Shown piece after piece: positions 24,435 to 33,026 of a DNA stretch of 36,823 bases (the stretch's first letter is position 1; each line of letters starts with the position of its first letter). A model generated the notes under the pieces. It searched no databases. It was given only the letters and a program-made list of their open reading frames with translations, and was not told the DNA's origin. The DNA comes from Clavibacter lycopersici (GTDB lineage: Bacteria; Actinomycetota; Actinomycetes; Actinomycetales; Microbacteriaceae). Made by a program: the position numbers and the translations under genes. The DNA lies in contig NZ_QWGT01000003.1 of the NCBI RefSeq assembly GCF_003576405.1, positions 1-36,823 on the forward strand. The letters are read 5' to 3'.

Positions 24435-24584
24435 GTGCGGACGGCGGTGCGCGCCCTCCCGGATCAGCGCGTCGCTCCCCGGAAGCTCGGGTGAGCGCCC
24501 GGCCGAGCGGTGAGCGCCCGCCAGGTCGCGGGTCTCCCCAGCACCGGACCGCCGCCCGGTTCGGCTCGGGCCGCCGGGCGCACG

Positions 24585-24623
24585 ACGACGGGCGCCCCTC
24601 CGGTGAGGAGGAGCGCCCGTCGT
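24585..24623 (-). terminator. Hairpin terminator of the fused acyltransferase gene
   Basis: A 17-base stem with a single mismatch (ACGACGGGCGC..CCTCC with its complement) and a five-base loop, 28 bases beyond the stop of the reverse-strand gene. Same ACGACG-based arm style as the terminators at 9459 and 14371. Confidence 0.75.
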
Positions 24624-24650
24624 GGCGTGCGGTGGTGCCGTGCGATCCGG

Positions 24651-26930
24651 TCAGCCGGCGGCAGGGGCCGCGCCGATGCCGAGCGGCGCGAGGATGTCCG
24701 ACATGATCGGCGCGAGGTCCTGCGACTGGCGGGCCGTGAGGTGCGACGTGTCGCCGCGCACGGGGATCCCGTTCACGAACGCCGGGCACGTGCCCTGGCT
24801 GCAGAACCAGCCCTGCGTGTTGATGAACTGGACCGGCGCCCCGACCTCGGTCGCCGCGGCCTCCATGGTGCGGGCGTGGCTGATGAAGGACGGCGACACC
24901 GTGGACTGGCAGTCGTTCGGCGAGCTGGTCGGCGTCTTGCACTCGACGAGGGCCGTGGCTGCCGGCGGGCGGGACAGCACGATCACGTTGGCCGCTGCGG
25001 TCTTGAGCGCGTTCATCGTGGTGAGCGCGCCGGCCTGCCACTCGCGGTCGGCGGCGCCACCCGTCGCCCCGCTCGACAGGTAGGAGTTGTCGACGGCCTC
25101 GCTCATCAGGACGAGCGCGGGCTTCGTGGCGTTCATCTCGCCGAGCGCCCAGTTGCGGAAGTCCGTGCACTCCGTGTACTCGGATCCGTCGGTGTCCGTG
25201 CTCGTGACGGTCGACGCGGGGCAGCGCGCCATCGTGAGGATGCGCACCTTCCAGTCGTCGCCGAGGCTCGCGCGGAGCATGGGGGCGTAGCTGATCGCGA
25301 GCGAGTCGCCGAAGATCACCGCGGTCTTCTCCGGGCCCGCCGAGGCGTTCCCGTAGACGCAGTGCTCGGTGTTCTCGATCGCGTCCTTCTCCTCGGCGAG
25401 GTCGGCGCCGAGGCAGCCCTCCTTCGCCCACTCGGGTGCGATGACGTCGCGGCCGAAGTCGCCGAACGACTCGACGGCGGGATCCAGCGCGGGCCACTCG
25501 TCCGCGGCCAGGGCGGTGGTGATCTGCTCGGTGCGGGTCGCGAGGGCCGTGCCGGTGGCCTCCACGGGCGCGGCCGTGCCGCCCGTGCTCGGGGTCCCGT
25601 TCCCGAGCTGGCTCTGTCCGGTCGGCTCGTCGCGCACGACGGCCACGGCGACGACGCCCACCACGGCGACCGCGACCACGGACAGCGCCGCGACGGTCAT
25701 CTTGAGCTGCGCGCCCGACGACCGGCGGCCGGCCTTCTTCGGGTCGAGCCAGCTGGAGCGGCGGATCGGGTCCTCGACGAGGTGGAACGAGGCGATGGCG
25801 AGCACGAGCGTCGCGGCGATCGCGGCGCCGTAGTACTCGAGGGTGCCGGTGCCGAGCAGCGACGCCAGCAGGATGATCGCCGGGAAGTGCCAGAGGTACA
25901 GCGAGAACGAGAGCTTGCCGATGTAGGTGGTGACCGGGTTCGTGATCGGCACCATGGCCTTCGACACGCCGCCGATGCCCGACGCGATGACGAGCGCGGT
26001 CGCGATGACGGGCAGGAGGCCGAAGGGCACCGGGAAGGCGCGGTCGCCGGCGACGAGGAAGAAGGAGGCGATGATGCCCGCGAGTCCGACGTAGCCGAGG
26101 ACCGGGCGGATCGCGGCCGGGAGCGTGGCTATCCGCGCGGCGAAGATCGCGAGGAGCGCGCCGATGCCGAGCTCCCACGCGCGGGAGAAGGTGGAGAAGT
26201 ACGCGACCGTCGGGCGGGCCGTGGTCTCGTAGTAGCCCCAGGCGAGCGACGCGAGGATGAGGACGCCGACCGTGATGCCGATCGTCTGCGTGAAGACGCG
26301 CGCGCGCTTGACGCGGTTCTTGGGGGTGCGGCGGCGGGCGAACGTGATCACCAGGATCATCAGCACGGGCCAGACGAGGTAGAACTGCTCCTCGACCGAG
26401 AGCGACCAGTAGTGGCGGAACGGCGAGATGGGGCCGTCGGACGCGAAGTAGTCGGTGCCGGCGCTGGCGAAGTGCCAGTTGGACACGAAGAGGGCGGACC
26501 AGACGGCGTCCCAGAGGCTCGCCTGCGCGCGCACCACGTTGAAGACGAGGAACGAGACGGCCGTCGTGACCACGAGCACGAGCAGCGCGGCCGGCATGAT
26601 GCGACGGACGCGGCGCTTGTAGAAGTTCGTGAACGAGATCGTCTTCGTGCGCTCGTACTCCTTCAGCAGGAGCCCCGTGATAAGGAACCCGCTGATGACG
26701 AAGAAGACGTCGACGCCGACGAAGCCGCCCGAGGGCCAGTCGAAGAGGTGGTCGACGATGACGGCGATGACCGCCAGGGCGCGCAGGCCCTCGACGTCCG
26801 GACGGAAGCCGCGGTTCACCGTGGCGGGCGAATCCCCCTCGGGTGGCGGGTTCTCATCGCTCGGTGCCGAGCGGAGCTCCGACGGATCCGGGAGCGCGGG
26901 AGTACCCCGGCGAAATGTCTGCGAGCTCAT
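24651..26930 (-). CDS. Fused acyltransferase-3/SGNH protein (OafA/OatA type)
   Basis: A 759-residue surface acyltransferase. The N-terminal membrane domain (about 40-390, ten helices) has FRPDVEGLRALAVIAVIVDH (Arg50, His61), FFVISGFLITG, the basic loop YKRRVRRIMP (104-113) and HYWSLSVEEQFYLVWP. An eleventh helix (about 412-432) leads to a linker and an external SGNH domain with Ser543 in VIFGDSLAISYAP and Asp727/His730 in GDTSHLTARQ. Cys506 and Cys524 could form an extracytoplasmic disulphide. Such proteins O-acetylate polysaccharide, lipopolysaccharide or peptidoglycan. A 45-residue polar N-terminal tail precedes the first helix. Divergent from the exopolysaccharide operon. ATG chosen as first Met; the ribosome site is weak. 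Confidence 0.93.
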   Translation of the reverse strand: MSSQTFRRGTPALPDPSELRSAPSDENPPPEGDSPATVNRGFRPDVEGLRALAVIAVIVDHLFDWPSGGFVGVDVFFVISGFLITGLLLKEYERTKTISFTNFYKRRVRRIMPAALLVLVVTTAVSFLVFNVVRAQASLWDAVWSALFVSNWHFASAGTDYFASDGPISPFRHYWSLSVEEQFYLVWPVLMILVITFARRRTPKNRVKRARVFTQTIGITVGVLILASLAWGYYETTARPTVAYFSTFSRAWELGIGALLAIFAARIATLPAAIRPVLGYVGLAGIIASFFLVAGDRAFPVPFGLLPVIATALVIASGIGGVSKAMVPITNPVTTYIGKLSFSLYLWHFPAIILLASLLGTGTLEYYGAAIAATLVLAIASFHLVEDPIRRSSWLDPKKAGRRSSGAQLKMTVAALSVVAVAVVGVVAVAVVRDEPTGQSQLGNGTPSTGGTAAPVEATGTALATRTEQITTALAADEWPALDPAVESFGDFGRDVIAPEWAKEGCLGADLAEEKDAIENTEHCVYGNASAGPEKTAVIFGDSLAISYAPMLRASLGDDWKVRILTMARCPASTVTSTDTDGSEYTECTDFRNWALGEMNATKPALVLMSEAVDNSYLSSGATGGAADREWQAGALTTMNALKTAAANVIVLSRPPAATALVECKTPTSSPNDCQSTVSPSFISHARTMEAAATEVGAPVQFINTQGWFCSQGTCPAFVNGIPVRGDTSHLTARQSQDLAPIMSDILAPLGIGAAPAAG

Positions 26931-27144
26931 GGCCCAGGTCCCTACTCACTCGTGTACCGCCGTGCAGCACTGCTGTCTGAGCGACCCTAACAGGGCGTCA
27001 AGGGGCCTACCATGCCCCGGACGGGGGCGTTCCGGGCTGCTGGCGCGGCTCGTGAGCTGTGTGATGATAGACAGCCGAGGCTGTGGATATCCCACGTATG
27101 CGGACACTCCGCGCCTGTGTGCTTTTGGGGAAGGGTTCTAAGTT
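26931..27144. promoter_or_regulatory. Divergent control region of the exopolysaccharide operon
   Basis: 214 bases between the fused acyltransferase and the chain-length/kinase gene. It contains ACAGCC-ga-GGCTGT (27071-27084), a 14-base dyad next to an AT-rich GATGATAGA, then a relatively AT-rich stretch up to the ribosome site GGGAAGG. The operon promoter should be here, but I could not choose -35 and -10 elements with confidence. Confidence 0.4.
26987..26992 (-). promoter_or_regulatory. Candidate -10 of the fused acyltransferase gene
   Basis: Around this position the reverse strand reads TTAGGGT, about 60 bases before the ATG at 26930, matching the TAGGGT hexamers seen before other genes. 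Position accurate to a base or two. Confidence 0.35.
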
Positions 27145-28557
27145 ATGGCGCTCCGTGACTTCATTCGGATGCTGCGTAGGGGCGCGGTGCTCATCATCCT
27201 GACGCTCCTGGTCGGGGTGGGCGCCGCGGCGGCCTTCTCCCTCCTCCAGACCCCCGAGTACGAGGCGTCGACCAAGATGTACGTCGCCCAGAGCAGCTCG
27301 GGCAGCGTCTCCGACCTCCAGCAGGGCAACAACTTCATCACCCAGGCGGTGAAGAGCTACGCGGACGTCGTCACGACCCGCGCCGTGCTCCAGCCGGTCA
27401 TCGACGAGTTCGGGCTCGACATGACGTCGCGCGAGCTCGCCGAGTCGGTCACGGCCTCCGCGCCGCTCGACACGACGATCATCGACATCACGGTCAAGGA
27501 CCAGTCCCGCCAGGACGCCGCGACCCTCGCCGACGCCATCGGCGCCAGCCTCACCACGGTCGTCGGCAACCTGGTGCCCGAGACGATCGAGGGCACCCCG
27601 CAGGTGCAGATCACGCAGCTCGAGGAGGCGGAGATCCCCGAGTCGCCGTCGTCCCCGAACCTGCCGGTCAACATCATCGTCGGCGCGATCATCGGCCTCC
27701 TCATCGGCGTGGGCGTCAGCCTCCTGCGCGAGACGCTCGACAACCGCATCCGCGGGGAGCGCGACGTGGAGCTCGTCACGACGAAGCCCATCCTCGGCGG
27801 CATCGCGTACGACCCGAAGGCGACCGAGCGTCCGCTCATCGTCCAGGACGACCCGCGGAGCCCCCGCGCCGAGTCCTTCCGCAGCCTCCGCACGAACCTG
27901 CAGTTCCTGGAGTTCGGCGGCCGCTCGCGCAGCTTCGTCATCACCTCCTCGATCCAGGGCGAGGGCAAGTCGACCACCAGCTCGAACCTCGCGCTGGCGC
28001 TCGCCGACTCCGGCATCAAGGTCGTCCTCATCGACGCCGACCTCCGCCGCCCGCGCCTGGCCTCCTACATGGGCCTCGAGGGCGCCGTGGGCCTCACCGA
28101 CATCCTCATCGGCCGCGCCGAGATCGAGGACGTCATCCAGCCCTGGGGCTCGGGCATGCTCTCGATCCTCCCCGCCGGACAGATCCCGCCGAACCCGTCC
28201 GAGCTGCTCGGCTCGCAGGGCATGGCGCGTCTGCTGCAGGACCTCGAGGCGCGCTACGACGTGGTGCTCATCGACGCCCCGCCGCTGCTGCCCGTCACGG
28301 ACGCGGCGATCCTGTCCAAGAACGCCGGCGGCGCCATCGTCGTCGTCGCGGCGGGCCGCACGCACCGCACGCAGCTGAAGAGCGCCATCGCCAACCTCAC
28401 GAACGTGGGCGCGGACGTGCTCGGCCTCGTGATCACCATGCTCCCGACCAAGGGCCCGGACGCGTACGGCTACGGCCACTACGGCTACGGGTACGGGTAC
28501 ACGGAGGACGAGGACGGCAACAAGTCCAAGGCGCCCATCGAGAAGATCAAGGCGTAG
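27145..28557 (+). CDS. Polysaccharide co-polymerase fused to a bacterial tyrosine kinase
   Basis: A 470-residue Wzz-BY-kinase fusion. An N-terminal Wzz domain is held between two helices (about 13-34 and 175-194). The cytoplasmic kinase follows: Walker A SSIQGEGKSTT (268-278), Walker A' VVLIDADLRRP (294-304) and Walker B VVLIDAPPLL (373-382). A tyrosine cluster at 441-452 has six Tyr alternating mainly with Gly (YGYGHYGYGYGY), the usual autophosphorylation tail. In Wzy pathways it sets chain length through cycles of Tyr phosphorylation. Having both domains in one chain is usual for actinobacteria and proteobacteria, while Firmicutes split them. First gene of the operon; a cognate phosphatase follows nine bases later. 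Confidence 0.95.
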   Translation: MALRDFIRMLRRGAVLIILTLLVGVGAAAAFSLLQTPEYEASTKMYVAQSSSGSVSDLQQGNNFITQAVKSYADVVTTRAVLQPVIDEFGLDMTSRELAESVTASAPLDTTIIDITVKDQSRQDAATLADAIGASLTTVVGNLVPETIEGTPQVQITQLEEAEIPESPSSPNLPVNIIVGAIIGLLIGVGVSLLRETLDNRIRGERDVELVTTKPILGGIAYDPKATERPLIVQDDPRSPRAESFRSLRTNLQFLEFGGRSRSFVITSSIQGEGKSTTSSNLALALADSGIKVVLIDADLRRPRLASYMGLEGAVGLTDILIGRAEIEDVIQPWGSGMLSILPAGQIPPNPSELLGSQGMARLLQDLEARYDVVLIDAPPLLPVTDAAILSKNAGGAIVVVAAGRTHRTQLKSAIANLTNVGADVLGLVITMLPTKGPDAYGYGHYGYGYGYTEDEDGNKSKAPIEKIKA

Positions 28558-28566
28558 CTCCCCTCC

Positions 28567-29286
28567 ATGTCGGAACTCCCCCCCACGAGCCGCAGGGCCG
28601 CACGCGCGGCCCTCGGCGACGCATCCTCCGAGGGCGTCGACGACGGCTCGTTCCGCGTCCTCTTCGTCTGCTCGGGCAACATCTGCCGATCCGCCCTCGC
28701 CGAGCAGGTCCTCCGGGCCCGGGTGCGGGCGATCTTCGGCGGCCACGCCGCCGAGGCCGACTCGGTCGTGCGCTTCTCCAGCGCCGGCACGATCGCGGCC
28801 GAGGGGCAGCGCATGCCCGAGCAGGCGGCGGAGCTCTCCGTCCGCTACGGCGGGGACCCGAGCGGGCACCAGGCGCGCTTCCTGACGCCCGGCATCATCC
28901 AGGGCGTCGACCTGGTGCTCACCATGGCGCGCGAGCACCGCAGCGCCGTCGTGCGCGCGGTGCCCCGGGCCAACCGCTTCACGTTCACGATCCGCGAGTT
29001 CGCGGCGCTGTTCGAGCACCTCGTCGAGGTGACCGGGGACGAGAAGCACATCGCGTGCGACGGCGACGTGCCGGAGCAGCTGCGCGCGCTCATCCCGCTC
29101 GTGGCGGCGCAGCGGGGCGTGACCCTGCCGCCCGCCCACGAGGACGACTACGACGTGGTCGACCCGTACCGCCGGTCGCAGGCCACGTACGACGCCTCGG
29201 GCGAGCAGGCCGGGGGCGCCATCGAGTCGATCCTCGAGTCGGTGCGGGCCGTGACCCGCACGGACGCGCCCCGCCTGCGGGGCTGA
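28567..29286 (+). CDS. Low-molecular-weight protein tyrosine phosphatase, enlarged
   Basis: A 239-residue phosphatase, longer than the usual 145-165. The P-loop VCSGNICRSALAEQ places nucleophile Cys35 and Arg41 (C-x5-R). The general-acid motif is VDPYRRS near residue 198, giving the expected D-P-Y. The extra length is an about 30-residue polar N-terminal tail, added sequence in the middle (EFAALFEHLVEVTGDEKHIA) and a C-terminal tail. It directly follows the tyrosine kinase, so it probably dephosphorylates that kinase's tyrosine tail, as Wzb does Wzc. No good ribosome site precedes the ATG; coupling to the kinase stop nine bases away is likely. Confidence 0.9.
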   Translation: MSELPPTSRRAARAALGDASSEGVDDGSFRVLFVCSGNICRSALAEQVLRARVRAIFGGHAAEADSVVRFSSAGTIAAEGQRMPEQAAELSVRYGGDPSGHQARFLTPGIIQGVDLVLTMAREHRSAVVRAVPRANRFTFTIREFAALFEHLVEVTGDEKHIACDGDVPEQLRALIPLVAAQRGVTLPPAHEDDYDVVDPYRRSQATYDASGEQAGGAIESILESVRAVTRTDAPRLRG

Positions 29287-29338
29287 CCCGACCACCGCCA
29301 CCGCACACGCGAGCGCACGCCGCTCCATCAGACACCAC

Positions 29339-29357
29339 CGGCTCCCGAACGGAGCCG
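29339..29357 (+). repeat. Small hairpin before the sugar-phosphate transferase gene
   Basis: CGGCTCC-cgaac-GGAGCCG, 7-base arms, 17 bases before the GTG start, inside the 88-base gap after the phosphatase gene. It may modulate translation or be a weak terminator. Confidence 0.4.
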
Positions 29358-29374
29358 ACTGCCCCGGGGGACCA

Positions 29375-30850
29375 GTGGACACGCAACAGACACGACGCAC
29401 GGACGAGGCCCAGGAGGGCTCGCGCTGGCGGGTCGTCTACGCCCGGCGCCTCGCGCTGAGCGACGCGATCGTCATCATCCTCACGACCTTCGGGGTGCAG
29501 TTCCTGTGGTTCGGCACGACGGCGGGCACGGTCGACCTCGGCGGCAACGCGCGCGGCGTGGCCGTGACCTACACGATGGTCTCGGTCGTGCTGATCCTCT
29601 CCTGGCTCTTCGTACTCACCGTCTACAGCACGCGCGACTACCGCATCGTCGGCACCGGCACCGCGGAGTACAAGCAGGTCGCCGACGCGACGCTGCGGCT
29701 GTTCGGGATCATCGCGATCGTCGCGTTCCTCGTGAAGATCGACCTGGCGCGCGGCTACATCGTCACCGGCCTGCCGCTCGGCCTCGTGCTCCTGCTGCTG
29801 TCGCGCGCGCTCTGGCGCGTGTGGCTCTCCGCCCAGCGCCGTCGCGGCGAGTTCTCCTCGCTGATCCTGCTGGTCGGCTCCCTCGAGAGCACCACCCACA
29901 CCGCCACGACCCTCGCCCGCGCCCCGAAGGCCGGCTACCGCGTGGTGGGCGCCTGCCTCACGGGCGACGCGCGGCCGTCGCGCCTGCCCGGCCTCGACGT
30001 GCCGGTCGTCGGGAACGCCGACGACGCGCTCGCGGAGCTGGAGCGCCTCGGCGCCGACACCCTCGTGCTGACCTCCAGCGACGAGCTGCCGCCCGAGCGG
30101 ATCCGCGAGCTCAGCTGGTCGCTCGAGCCCGGCCGCCACCACCTCGTCATGGCACCCGGCCTCACCGACATCGGCGGCCCGCGCATCCACACACGCCCGG
30201 TCGCCGGCCTCCCCCTCATCCACGTGGAGACCCCGCGCTTCGAGGGACGCAAGCTCCTCTCCAAGCGCCTGTTCGACATCGTCGTCTCGGGGATCACGCT
30301 CATCGTGCTGAGCCCCGTCTTCCTGGTCCTCGCGATCCTCATCAAGGCCACGAGCAAGGGCGACGTCTTCTACAAGCAGGAGCGCATCGGCCTCAACGGC
30401 CAGCCGTTCCACATGCTCAAGTTCCGCTCGATGCGCATGAACGCCGACGCCGAGCTGTTCGCGCTGCTGGAGCAGCAGGGCACGGCCGACACCCCGCTGT
30501 TCAAGGTGACCGACGACCCGCGCATCACGAAGGTCGGCGCGGTCCTCCGGCGCTACTCGCTGGACGAGCTGCCGCAGTTCCTCAACGTGCTGCTCGGTTC
30601 CATGAGCCTCATCGGCCCGCGCCCGCAGCGCGAGGGCGAGGTGGCCCTGTACGACAGCGCCGCGCGCCGCCGCCTCCTCATCAAGCCCGGCATGTCCGGC
30701 CTGTGGCAGGTCTCCGGCCGGTCGTCGCTCTCGTGGGAGGACGCCATCCGCCTCGACCTCTACTACGTGGAGAACTGGTCGCTCACGGGCGACATCATCA
30801 TCCTGGCGCGCACGTTCAAGGCCGTCTTCGGCGCGGACGGGGCCGTCTGA
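29375..30850 (+). CDS. Undecaprenyl-phosphate sugar phosphotransferase (initiating enzyme)
   Basis: A 491-residue polyprenyl-phosphate hexose-1-phosphate transferase of the WbaP/WcaJ type, which starts repeat-unit assembly by loading the first sugar phosphate on undecaprenyl phosphate. Layout: four N-terminal helices (about 25-155), a soluble CoA-binding-like domain (about 160-285), then the catalytic part from residue about 296: KRLFDIVVSGITLIVLSPVF (re-entrant helix), YKQERIGLNGQPFHMLKFRSM, FLNVLLGSMSLIGPRPQREGE and KPGMSGLWQVSGRSSLSWED. All are hallmark blocks. GTG start is the only one fitting the first helix; ribosome site weak. The stop overlaps the next gene (TGATG). First sugar not predictable (Gal or Glc commonly). 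Confidence 0.94.
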   Translation: MDTQQTRRTDEAQEGSRWRVVYARRLALSDAIVIILTTFGVQFLWFGTTAGTVDLGGNARGVAVTYTMVSVVLILSWLFVLTVYSTRDYRIVGTGTAEYKQVADATLRLFGIIAIVAFLVKIDLARGYIVTGLPLGLVLLLLSRALWRVWLSAQRRRGEFSSLILLVGSLESTTHTATTLARAPKAGYRVVGACLTGDARPSRLPGLDVPVVGNADDALAELERLGADTLVLTSSDELPPERIRELSWSLEPGRHHLVMAPGLTDIGGPRIHTRPVAGLPLIHVETPRFEGRKLLSKRLFDIVVSGITLIVLSPVFLVLAILIKATSKGDVFYKQERIGLNGQPFHMLKFRSMRMNADAELFALLEQQGTADTPLFKVTDDPRITKVGAVLRRYSLDELPQFLNVLLGSMSLIGPRPQREGEVALYDSAARRRLLIKPGMSGLWQVSGRSSLSWEDAIRLDLYYVENWSLTGDIIILARTFKAVFGADGAV

Positions 30851-31980
30851 TGGGCGGGCTGCTGGTCCAGGAGTGGATCGAGAGGTCGGGCGGATCCGAG
30901 AAGGTGTTCGACGCGTTCGCGCACGCCTTCCCCGACGCCGACCTCTTCACGCTCTGGAACGACGACCCGGGCCGATTCGGCGACCGGCCCGTGCGGGAGA
31001 GCTGGATCGCCCGCACGCCGCTGCGCCGGAAGAAGCCCCTCGCCCTGCCGTTCATGCCGCTCACGTGGAGCTCGCTCGACCTCGACGCGTACGAGTGGAC
31101 GCTCTCGAGCTCGCACCTGTTCGCGCACCACCTCGGCCACGGGGACCACGCGACCCGGCAGCACGTCTACGTGCACAGCCCCGCGCGGTACCTGTGGACC
31201 CCCGACCTCGACAAGCGCGGCGCCAACCCGCTCGTGAAGGCCGCAGCTCCCCCGCTGCGCGCGCTCGACCGGCGCCGCGCGCAGGCGTCGCACGCCGAGT
31301 TCGCCGCGAACAGCGCGTTCGTGCAGGCGCGCATCCGCGCGGCGTGGGACGTCGACGCGCAGGTCATCCACCCGCCCGTCGACGCGACCGCGATCCGCGA
31401 CACCGCGTCGTGGGAGGGCGAGCTCACCGGATCCGACGCCGCGCTGGCTGCGTCGCTGCCCGACCGCTTCCTCCTGGGCGCCAGCCGCTTCGTGCCGTAC
31501 AAGCGGCTCGACCTCGTGATCCGCGCGGGCGAGGCCGCCGACGTGCCCGTCGTGCTCGCCGGATCCGGCCCGCTCGCCGAGGAGCTGCAGGCGCAGGCCG
31601 ACGCCGCGCGCGTGCCCGTCACGATCGTGCCGCGCCCCTCGGACGCCCTCCTCTACACGCTGTACCAGCGCGCGATCGCGTACGTGTTCCCGGCCGTCGA
31701 GGACTTCGGGATCATGCCCGTCGAGGCGATGGCCGCCGGCGCGCGCGTGCTCGTCAGCGACGTGGGCGGCGCGACCGAGAGCGTCGTCGACGGCGTGACG
31801 GGCGTGCACGTGCACGACTGGGAGGGCGCAGGCCTCGCGGACGCCGTCGCGCGGGCCGCCGCCATGGATCCCGCCGCGAGCGTCCAGCGCTCCGCCGAGT
31901 TCGACGCGGCCGTGTTCGAGCGCCGCATCGCCTCCTGGGTCCGCCACGACGGATCCCGGCTCGACGGGGCGGCCGCCTGA
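30850..31980 (+). CDS. GT4-family glycosyltransferase
   Basis: A 376-residue GT-B retaining glycosyltransferase, predicted to add a sugar to the lipid-linked repeat unit on the cytoplasmic face. N-terminal domain: EWIERSGGSEKVFDAFAHAF and QHVYVHSPARYLW. C-terminal nucleotide-sugar domain: GASRFVPYKRLDLVIRAGE, then EDFGIMPVE, the E-x7-E motif with Glu284 and Glu292. The SGGSEKV start and HSP-RYLW block are typical of mannosyl- or galactosyl-type GT4 enzymes, but sugar specificity cannot be read. ATG overlaps the previous stop by one base and the next gene in the same way, showing tight operon packing. Confidence 0.92.
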   Translation: MGGLLVQEWIERSGGSEKVFDAFAHAFPDADLFTLWNDDPGRFGDRPVRESWIARTPLRRKKPLALPFMPLTWSSLDLDAYEWTLSSSHLFAHHLGHGDHATRQHVYVHSPARYLWTPDLDKRGANPLVKAAAPPLRALDRRRAQASHAEFAANSAFVQARIRAAWDVDAQVIHPPVDATAIRDTASWEGELTGSDAALAASLPDRFLLGASRFVPYKRLDLVIRAGEAADVPVVLAGSGPLAEELQAQADAARVPVTIVPRPSDALLYTLYQRAIAYVFPAVEDFGIMPVEAMAAGARVLVSDVGGATESVVDGVTGVHVHDWEGAGLADAVARAAAMDPAASVQRSAEFDAAVFERRIASWVRHDGSRLDGAAA

Positions 31981-33026
31981 TGCGCCGGCTCGTCGTCAAC
32001 GAGGCCTACGCGGGGCAGCGGGTCACCGGCCAGCAGCGCTACGCGACCGAGATCGCCCGCGCGCTCGAGGGCAAGCGGGGCGTCACGCGCGCCACGCCGT
32101 CCGCCGGCGTCGCCTCGTCCGGCGCCCGCAGCTGGCTGTGGGTGCAGACGACCCTGCCGTGGATCACGCGCCAGGACGTGCTGCTGTCGCTCACGAGCCG
32201 CGCCCCGCTCGTGCACCGCCGCCACATCGTCGTCGTGCACGACCTCTTCGTGCTCACCAACCCCGAGTGGTACAGCCGCGAGTACGTCGTGACCCACGTG
32301 CCGCTGCTCCGCGCGAACCTGCGCGACGCGCGCGTGATCGTCACCGTGAGCGAGCCCGTCGCCGAGCAGGTGCGGGAGCTCGGCCTCTCCAGCGCGCCCG
32401 TCGTGGTCGCGCCCAACGCGCCGAGCCCCGTGTTCGGCGAGCCGCGCGGCGCCGAGGAGCGCGCCAGGGTGCTCGAGCGGTTCGGCGTGACCGATGGCGG
32501 GTACCTGCTCGCGGTCGGCAGCATGGATCCGCGCAAGAACCTCCAGCGCCTCACCGAGGCGTACCTCGCGCTGCCCGCGGAGACGCGCGCCGCCGCTCCG
32601 CTCGTGCTCGTGGGCGCCAAGAGCGCCGTGTTCGGCGACGTCGACATGGCGGAGTCCGACGACATCAAGCTCGCCGGCTACGTGACCGACGACGAGCTCG
32701 CCGTGCTCTACGCCGCTTCGCGCGGCGTCGTGTTCCCGAGCCTCGCGGAGGGCTTCGGCCTGCCGCTCGTCGAGGCGATGGTCGCGGGCGCGCGGCTCGC
32801 CGTGTCCGACATCCCCGTCTTCCACTGGATCTGCGAGGACGACGCCGCGTACTTCTCCCCCGCCGACACGTCCGCCATCACCGATGCGCTCGCCCGCCTG
32901 GCGGCCGCCCCGCCGCTCGACGAGGAGGAGGCCGCCCGGATCCGCCGCGCCGTCACCTGCCGCTTCGACTGGCGCACCTCCGCGCAGACCGTCCACGACG
33001 CCTACCAGAGCATCGGGACGCGATGA
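31980..33026 (+). CDS. GT4-family glycosyltransferase, second
   Basis: A 348-residue GT-B glycosyltransferase. The N-terminal half includes RRHIVVVHDLFVLTNPEWYS, the acceptor-side block of many GT4 enzymes, and ARVIVTVSEPVAEQV. The C-terminal half has VGSMDPRKNLQRLTEAYLAL, then EGFGLPLVEAMVAGARLAVS with the E-x7-E pair Glu257 and Glu265. The first domain is somewhat short. ATG shares one base with the previous stop (TGATG); its TGA overlaps the flippase start (ATGA). It adds another sugar to the same repeat unit; only two transferases are visible before the window ends, so more may lie beyond. Confidence 0.92.
   Translation: MRRLVVNEAYAGQRVTGQQRYATEIARALEGKRGVTRATPSAGVASSGARSWLWVQTTLPWITRQDVLLSLTSRAPLVHRRHIVVVHDLFVLTNPEWYSREYVVTHVPLLRANLRDARVIVTVSEPVAEQVRELGLSSAPVVVAPNAPSPVFGEPRGAEERARVLERFGVTDGGYLLAVGSMDPRKNLQRLTEAYLALPAETRAAAPLVLVGAKSAVFGDVDMAESDDIKLAGYVTDDELAVLYAASRGVVFPSLAEGFGLPLVEAMVAGARLAVSDIPVFHWICEDDAAYFSPADTSAITDALARLAAAPPLDEEEAARIRRAVTCRFDWRTSAQTVHDAYQSIGTR

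Noticed and set aside
24489-24522. Repeated GGTGAGCGCCCG units as a possible repeat array
   Set aside because: Only two copies, short and imperfect; no array structure.
24510-26990. 826-codon forward frame over the fused acyltransferase
   Set aside because: Antisense of a gene with all acyltransferase-3 and SGNH motifs; the product is low-complexity Arg/Gly/Asp/Glu/Val.
27007-29400. 797-codon reverse-strand frame over the kinase and phosphatase genes
   Set aside because: Composition is that of an antisense shadow and both forward genes have complete motifs. No domain is recognisable in it.
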